DNA from: Pseudomonadota bacterium
GTDB taxonomy: Bacteria; Pseudomonadota; Alphaproteobacteria; Rhizobiales; Devosiaceae
Reading direction: 5' to 3'
DNA: 7,675 bases
Assembly (NCBI GenBank): GCA_023415605.1
Contig: JAEZKB010000358.1
Span: 1 to 7,675 of the forward strand
Shown here: positions 4,732-7,675 of the stretch, piece by piece
How the letters are laid out: each line of letters begins with the position of its first letter
Numbering within the stretch: the first letter of the stretch is position 1
Position numbers and translations under genes: made by a program
The notes under the pieces: model-generated
Database searches by the model: none
What the model was told of the DNA's origin: nothing
What the model saw: the letters and a program-made list of their open reading frames with translations, nothing else

Positions 4732-4760
4732 TTGACTGGAAGGTGCTATTATAGCAACTT
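4732..4760 (+). promoter_or_regulatory. Probable early rightward promoter (PR-like)
   Basis: TTGACT at 4732-4737 with CAACTT 17 bases on; TATTAT nine bases on lies in the operator. It aligns with the left promoter over TTGAC, GGTGC, the 13-bp operator and GCAAC. With the 17-base spacing the transcript would begin at about the ATG at 4767, giving a leaderless Cro-like mRNA. Which hexamer is the real -10 is open. Confidence 0.5.
4744..4756. promoter_or_regulatory. Predicted operator at the right promoter (OR1-like)
   Basis: Perfect 13-bp palindrome TGCTATTATAGCA. It equals OL1 except for one symmetrical change in each arm (G to T, C to A). Centre at 4750, 34 bp from the middle site, overlapping the promoter spacer or -10. 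Confidence 0.6.
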
Positions 4761-4766
4761 CCGGCC

Positions 4767-5042
4767 ATGCACACTCCGCTTCAACCTGCTGCATCAATTA
4801 TCGAAGCCTTCGGTGGAACTGCTCAAGTGCAGGCGATCACGGGCGTTGGGCGCACCGGTGTGTACCGGTGGACACAGCCGAAACGATCCGGAGGCACAGG
4901 CGGTTTGGTCCCGACTGAGTCGGCTCTCAAGCTGCTTCGGCATGCTCGTGAGCATGGCATAGGCGTGACTGCAGAGCACTTTCTCCCAATCGACACGGTT
5001 GCGATCAGTCACCCCGACGACAAGCGGGTGGCCGCCGAATGA
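4767..5042 (+). CDS. Cro-like helix-turn-helix regulator (91 aa)
   Basis: Short HTH protein: SIIEAFGGTAQVQAITGV, then GRTGVYRWTQPKRSGGTGGL and a helix LKLLRHAREHGI, ending near VTAEHFLP. This matches small Cro-like proteins of alphaproteobacterial phages with the RWxxPKxxGGTGGxxP pattern. In lambda-like circuits such a protein binds the shared operators, shuts off cI and commits to lytic growth. It is divergent from cI, directly after three predicted operators, the position of cro. There is no ribosome binding site before ATG 4767 (upstream is CAACTTCCGGCC), which fits leaderless translation. The stop overlaps the next start as ATGA. The symbol is left empty because the match is by position and short motif only. 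Confidence 0.8.
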   Translation: MHTPLQPAASIIEAFGGTAQVQAITGVGRTGVYRWTQPKRSGGTGGLVPTESALKLLRHAREHGIGVTAEHFLPIDTVAISHPDDKRVAAE

Positions 5043-5287
5043 CCTGGCGCGACCTTCCTCGTGGCGACAAAGCGACGCCGATGGCAGTGACCTACGCCAT
5101 GTCCGTGCCGCCGCCCGTTGCCCGGCCGTTGACGCTTGCAGAGCGCCGGATACTGGCGCGGGGGGACAGCATGCGTCGCCGCGTAAGGCGCTCCTATCTC
5201 TGGGGCCTGACTGACTATGTCGCCATCGGCGGCTGGCTCGCCGTGGTGTTGCTGCTCGTCGCCCTCGGGCAGGGGTGGCTAAGTTGA
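5039..5287 (+). CDS. Small single-pass membrane protein (82 aa)
   Basis: The N-terminal half is soluble, with a proline stretch (VPPPVARPLT) and a helix LAERRILARGDSM. A very basic patch RRRVRR (about 46-51) comes next. One membrane segment follows at about 59-80 (YVAIGGWLAVVLLLVALGQGW), and the protein ends two residues later. The positive patch before the segment predicts the N-terminus in the cytoplasm. The ATG at 5039 overlaps the Cro-like stop (ATGA) without a clear ribosome binding site, so translation is probably coupled. I do not recognise a family; small membrane proteins at this position may affect host membranes or superinfection, but nothing here shows that. Confidence 0.6.
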   Translation: MTWRDLPRGDKATPMAVTYAMSVPPPVARPLTLAERRILARGDSMRRRVRRSYLWGLTDYVAIGGWLAVVLLLVALGQGWLS

Positions 5288-5679
5288 GCGCGCCCGTTTC
5301 ATCCATTCCGGCCACCCCCTCGGCCGGCCGGCGCATTCTCCTGCTCGTGGGCCTGCGCCAACCCGTTTCGACCGGTCTCTCCTCCTCCCTGACCGGCCGG
5401 AAGCCGCGGCGGCATCTTCACCGCCGCATCCTCCCTCCCGCCGCCGCAACGGCGGGCACTGACCTGATCGGGTACCACTCCTTGTCCGAAACGGTCGCGG
5501 CGCGGCTTGAGACCCGTCGCCGCTCTTTTTCTTCCACCAGTGATGGCCTGCAGCGCGAATCCCGGCGCGCGGCCGTGGCTGACGTCCGTGAGCATGACCG
5601 ATCCCCCATTCCGGCCGCCACACTGGCGCAGGCCGGGCGTTCCCGTCATCGCGTAACTCAACCGAGGTTTACGCGATGA
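5284..5679 (+). CDS. Doubtful reading frame (131 aa) across the hairpin-rich segment
   Basis: Open from a TTG that overlaps the previous stop (TTGA) to a TGA overlapping the CII-like start (ATGA), so it fits the operon's overlap pattern. The product would be Ser/Arg-rich and basic (TGRKPRRHLHRRILPPAAA) with no recognisable domain. Against coding: 35 of its 131 codons end in A or T, far more than in the next gene; the opposite strand is equally open; and a terminator-like hairpin lies in the middle. More likely untranslated leader or structured RNA. Listed because the exact overlaps could be meaningful. Confidence 0.25.
   Translation: MSAPVSSIPATPSAGRRILLLVGLRQPVSTGLSSSLTGRKPRRHLHRRILPPAAATAGTDLIGYHSLSETVAARLETRRRSFSSTSDGLQRESRRAAVADVREHDRSPIPAATLAQAGRSRHRVTQPRFTR
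5406..5456 (+). repeat. Two adjacent GC-rich hairpins
   Basis: GCGGCGG-8-CCGCCGC at 5406-5427 and CCCGCCG-6-CGGCGGG at 5437-5456, each with perfect 7-bp arms, nine bases apart. No T-run follows, so they are not themselves standard terminators. Confidence 0.55.
5497..5533 (+). terminator. Probable intrinsic terminator (tR1-like)
   Basis: Stem GCGGCGCGG pairs with CCG-T-CGCCGC (nine pairs with one bulged T) around the loop CTTGAGAC, followed at once by TCTTTTTCTT. It would stop rightward transcription before the CII-like gene unless antiterminated. Confidence 0.5.
5646..5679 (+). promoter_or_regulatory. 11-bp inverted repeat spanning the CII-like gene start codon
   Basis: Arms TCATCGCGTAA (5646-5656) and TTACGCGATGA (5669-5679), loop of 12 bases. 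The right arm contains the ATG at 5676; the loop contains the ribosome binding site GAGG (5664-5667). Folded RNA would lock the start codon in a stem and expose the binding site in the loop. It could also be a DNA operator for the HTH protein encoded downstream. Confidence 0.65.
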
Positions 5680-6161
5680 AGGCGCGGCAGCTTCCCCAGT
5701 CGGACTACAACCGGCTCAAGACCGCGTTCCGCGACCTGGTCAAGCTGGTCGGCACGCAGCAGAAATGCGCCGAGCGCACGCGCGTCGACCAGACCACGAT
5801 CTCGAACTACGGCTCGACCGATACGCGGTTCGACGAGACTTTTGCGCCGATCGACGTGATCGCCGACCTCGAGGCCGATGTCGGCCCGCTGGTGACGCGC
5901 GAGCTCGCGGCGCTCAGCCACCACGCCCTGGTGCCGCTGCCCGAAGTGCTGCGCAGCCGCAACCCGATCGGCCGGATCACCGGCGAGGCGATGAAGGAGA
6001 CGGCCGACGTCTTCATCCGCATGGGCAAGGCGCTCGAAGACGGCACGATCAGCGCCGTCGAGGGCAAGCAGCTCGACCGCGAGATCGACGAGGCGGTGAC
6101 CAAGCTGCTGGCGCTGCGCGCCCGGGTGGATTTCGAAGTGGCGGGGGGCGGGGAGGAATGA
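5676..6161 (+). CDS. CII-like phage regulatory HTH protein (161 aa)
   Basis: N-terminal HTH at about residues 11-50 (AFRDLVKLVGTQQKCAERTR, then VDQTTISNYG), followed by FAPIDVIADLEADVG and a helical C-terminal half with a likely coiled-coil or oligomerising part (about 104-150). I recognise the layout as the CII-like/CP76-type regulators of proteobacterial phages, which help decide between lysogeny and lysis or control early genes. No catalytic motif is seen. ATG at 5676 has GAGG eight bases upstream, and both lie in the 11-bp inverted repeat. The stop overlaps the next start (ATGA). Nearly all codons end in G or C, unlike the segment before it. Exact promoter targets cannot be predicted. Confidence 0.75.
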   Translation: MKARQLPQSDYNRLKTAFRDLVKLVGTQQKCAERTRVDQTTISNYGSTDTRFDETFAPIDVIADLEADVGPLVTRELAALSHHALVPLPEVLRSRNPIGRITGEAMKETADVFIRMGKALEDGTISAVEGKQLDREIDEAVTKLLALRARVDFEVAGGGEE

Positions 6162-6433
6162 GCAAGCGCGCCACCACCCTCAAGCATGGCGTGCCGGTCG
6201 AGCCGGCGGCGATCACCGATGCGCAAGGGCGGCCGATGGTGCCGGTGCTGACGCTGCAGAGCCTGCCGTTCTCGCAGGCCTGTATCGCGCTGCTCACCGA
6301 AGACGACGGCAAGGATCACCGCTGGAAGCTGAAACTTCGCTCGTTCTGGGTGCCCGAGGCTTTCATCGAAAAGGCGCGGCAGCGCGTCGAAGAGGAGGCC
6401 CGCAGGCGGGCCGAGGGGAAGGTGGCGCTATGA
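6158..6433 (+). CDS. Hypothetical early phage protein (91 aa)
   Basis: Begins with a basic stretch (MSKRATTLKHGVPVEPAAIT), has a middle with SLPFSQACIALLTEDDGKDH and RWKLKLRSFWVPEAFIEKAR, and ends in a strongly charged helix (QRVEEEARRRAEGKVAL) that could form a coiled coil. No cysteine pairs, HTH or membrane segment, and I do not recognise a family. The ATG at 6158 has a strong GGGGAGG-type site just upstream and overlaps the previous gene (ATGA); the stop overlaps the next in the same way. The frame stays open further upstream inside the CII-like gene, but that part is only its shadow. Probably co-translated with its neighbours. Confidence 0.7.
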   Translation: MSKRATTLKHGVPVEPAAITDAQGRPMVPVLTLQSLPFSQACIALLTEDDGKDHRWKLKLRSFWVPEAFIEKARQRVEEEARRRAEGKVAL

Positions 6434-6843
6434 GCGGCAGCGGCTGGCAGGCCCTGATGCTGGTGAGTGCGGCGGTGGCGCTGTTCGCCGTCGCCGGCCT
6501 CGCCTCGACCTGGCTGATGAAGAGAACCCGTTCGGTCTCTCAAGGCATCAACACAAAAAGGGAACAGACAGACCTTCGCCAGCTGGTCGATGATGACCTC
6601 GTCGTGCTTCAGCGGCTTGCTGACGGCGATACTATCAAGTTCTCGCAGGACGGCGATGCGGCGTGGTTCACGAAAGGCGACCGCGCTTTTGTCGGTGACG
6701 CTGTGATCCGGCTTCGAGAGAAAGGCTTTACCGAGCGCCGCTGCGACGACGACGAGAACTATCGCGGCATGTCGGAGTACGACGCCATTTCCGACGTCGG
6801 TCGCGCCGCCCTCGCTACACCTCTTGCAGCCGGAGGGAAGTGA
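6430..6843 (+). CDS. Membrane-anchored winged-helix-like protein, possibly a fusion (137 aa)
   Basis: Residues 8-30 form one membrane segment (ALMLVSAAVALFAVAGLAST). From residue 31 on comes a soluble charged domain (DLRQLVDDDLVVLQRLADGD; GDAVIRLREKGFTER; YDAISDVGRAAL) whose end resembles the wing and last helix of small winged-helix regulators. The two parts differ in base use: 1 of codons 2-30 ends in A/T, against about 35 of the 107 codons 31-137. This suggests that a native small membrane protein was joined to a recently acquired domain near base 6520. The ATG at 6430 overlaps the previous stop (ATGA) with GAAGG upstream. The winged-helix reading is tentative. Confidence 0.6.
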   Translation: MSGSGWQALMLVSAAVALFAVAGLASTWLMKRTRSVSQGINTKREQTDLRQLVDDDLVVLQRLADGDTIKFSQDGDAAWFTKGDRAFVGDAVIRLREKGFTERRCDDDENYRGMSEYDAISDVGRAALATPLAAGGK

Positions 6844-7675
6844 TGGGGAAACTCACCCTCTCGCTCGATGCGCCGCCGGAGCTGGTGACGCATTTCGACC
6901 GCGCGCTCTATCACCTGCAGGCAGCGACGCGGATCGACGAGACGATCGCCATCCGCGACCAGGCCGACCAGCTCAAACTGCTCGGCCGGCAGGCCAAGGA
7001 CAAGACGCTGCAGGCCGATGCGGCCGAACTGGCGATGCGTGCCGAGCGCAAGCTCGGCATCCTCATCGCGGCGGCCAAGGAGGCCGGGCAGCTGGCGGAG
7101 GGGCGGCCGAAAAAGCGTTCCGGCGGGGAACAGTTTCCGCAATTGCGGCTCGACGATATCGGCGTCGACCGGAAACTCTCGAGCAAGGCGCAATCGCTGG
7201 CGCGATCGCCCGAGGCCATCTTCGAGGACGTGGTGCGGCAGGCGCGCGAGAAGATCCTCGCGGGCAAGGCCATCGTCATCAACCCGACCAAGGATGTCAC
7301 CAGCCGGCAGAAGAAGGTGATGCGGGCGATCAAGGAAGCGCAGCTCGCCGCCAAGGCCAGGGCGCTGCCGAAGGACGTGTATCAGCTGATCTATGCCGAC
7401 CCGGAATGGAAGTTCGAGACCTGGAGCGAGGAAGGCCTCGACCGGGCCGCCGACAACCACTACCCGACCTCGGACCTGGCGGCGATCAAGGCGCGGCCGG
7501 TGGGCACGCTGGCGGCCAAGGACTGCGTGCTGTTCATGTGGGTCACGGCGCCGTTCCACGCCGCCGGGCATGGCGCGGCGGTGATGCGCTACTGGGGCTT
7601 CGAGCCCAAGGCCGAGTGGATCTGGGACAAGGTCGACCAGGCCACCGGCTACTGGAACCGCAACCAGCACGAGGT
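6843..7675 (+). CDS. MT-A70 family adenine DNA methyltransferase, N-terminal 277 residues, cut by the window edge
   Basis: Residues 1-90 form a helical N-terminal domain (AIRDQADQLKLLGRQAKD; AERKLGILIAAAKEAG) of the kind found in front of phage methylases and partition-like proteins. The MT-A70 domain starts at about residue 178. Motif IV reads D186-P-E-W189 where the family norm is DPPW; then come DRAADNHYPTS (200-210), FMWVTAP (231-237) and GYWNRNQHE (269-277), all characteristic. Such enzymes transfer methyl from S-adenosylmethionine to N6 of adenine in DNA, protecting phage DNA or altering host regulation. ATG 6843 has GGAGGG five bases upstream and overlaps the previous stop as TGATG. 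The Pro-to-Glu change does not remove the catalytic Asp; whether it affects activity is unknown. Confidence 0.88.
   Translation, partial: MGKLTLSLDAPPELVTHFDRALYHLQAATRIDETIAIRDQADQLKLLGRQAKDKTLQADAAELAMRAERKLGILIAAAKEAGQLAEGRPKKRSGGEQFPQLRLDDIGVDRKLSSKAQSLARSPEAIFEDVVRQAREKILAGKAIVINPTKDVTSRQKKVMRAIKEAQLAAKARALPKDVYQLIYADPEWKFETWSEEGLDRAADNHYPTSDLAAIKARPVGTLAAKDCVLFMWVTAPFHAAGHGAAVMRYWGFEPKAEWIWDKVDQATGYWNRNQHE

Larger units (their letters stand above)
5288..5675 (+). other. Hairpin-rich segment between the membrane protein gene and the CII-like gene
   Basis: About 390 bases with no convincing gene on either strand. On the rightward strand it holds, in order: CCGGTC/GACCGG (5372-5396), GCGGCGG/CCGCCGC (5406-5427), CCCGCCG/CGGCGGG (5437-5456) and a terminator-like hairpin (5497-5533). 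It then runs into the inverted repeat at 5646-5679. The equivalent lambda interval between cro and cII holds nutR and tR1, so an antitermination or termination region is plausible. I saw no boxA/boxB pair I could defend. Confidence 0.5.

Noticed and set aside
4675..4797. Extending the cI gene 41 codons upstream
   Set aside because: The frame is open, but the extension would run through two operators and the divergent promoter, overlap the Cro-like gene, and precede a normal HTH start at 4674.
4851..4872. ACCGGTG repeated twice ten bases apart in the Cro-like gene
   Set aside because: Falls on HTH codons (R-T-G-V-Y-R-W); no further copies or promoter nearby.
5299..5661. Leftward reading frame in the hairpin-rich segment (about 120 codons)
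   Set aside because: Gly/Arg-rich product without a recognisable domain, no ribosome binding site I could defend, and it would run against the early operon. Kept only as a note that both strands are open.
5766..5778. TGCGCCGAGCGCA as a sixth repressor operator
   Set aside because: The arms match, but the core is GC-rich, unlike the five AT-rich sites, and it lies inside the CII-like coding sequence away from any promoter.
7137..7148. CCGCAATTGCGG perfect 12-bp palindrome
   Set aside because: Inside the methylase gene with no promoter or repeat nearby; probably chance in GC-rich coding DNA.
1..7675. tRNA genes, CRISPR arrays, insertion sequences
   Set aside because: I looked for cloverleaf-like segments, regular spaced repeats and transposase motifs and saw none. 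The att site expected near int is outside the window.

Overview
The window is the immunity and early region of a temperate phage integrated as a prophage. The host is probably a GC-rich alphaproteobacterium, most likely Hyphomicrobiales. That rests on the high GC3 of most genes and on recognisable alphaproteobacterial prophage families (integrase N-terminus, excisionase, short Cro-like HTH protein, MT-A70 methylase). Genus cannot be decided from sequence alone.

Layout. Bases 1-3574 hold a leftward operon of ten tightly packed, mostly overlapping reading frames. It starts at a promoter near 3602-3630 and ends with an excisionase-like gene and the N-terminus of a tyrosine integrase that runs off the left edge. 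One convincing gene on the opposite strand (2757-3044) lies entirely inside one of the leftward frames (2712-3137). Bases 3575-3733 are an AT-richer control region with two operators, a promoter, a hairpin over the first ribosome binding site and another inverted repeat. A rightward CxxC/CxxC protein gene (3734-3994) then meets the leftward cI-type repressor gene (3991-4674) tail to tail. Bases 4675-4766 hold three operator-like palindromes whose centres are exactly 34 bp apart, plus the rightward promoter. The rightward genes follow: a Cro-like gene, a small membrane protein gene, a roughly 390-base segment rich in hairpins with a probable terminator, a CII-like regulator whose start codon lies in an 11-bp inverted repeat, two accessory genes, and an MT-A70 adenine methylase that runs off the right edge.

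How it works together. The repressor has an N-terminal HTH and a LexA-type self-cleaving C-terminal domain (Ala-Gly cleavage site, Ser and Lys). It probably binds five 13-bp sites of the form TGCG-AT-rich-CGCA at both divergent early promoters, as lambda CI does. DNA damage would then open the left operon (ending in xis and int) and the right operon (Cro, CII-like regulator, methylase) together. The two promoters share a nearly identical module around the operator.

Most worth a second look: the evenly spaced operator set; the two hairpins that could mask translation starts (3578-3600 and 5646-5679); a 54-residue protein with a eukaryote-style C2H2 zinc finger; the nested opposite-strand gene pair; a repeated start cassette at four leftward gene junctions; a Tat-type signal on a zinc-ribbon protein; and a composition break inside the 6430-6843 gene.
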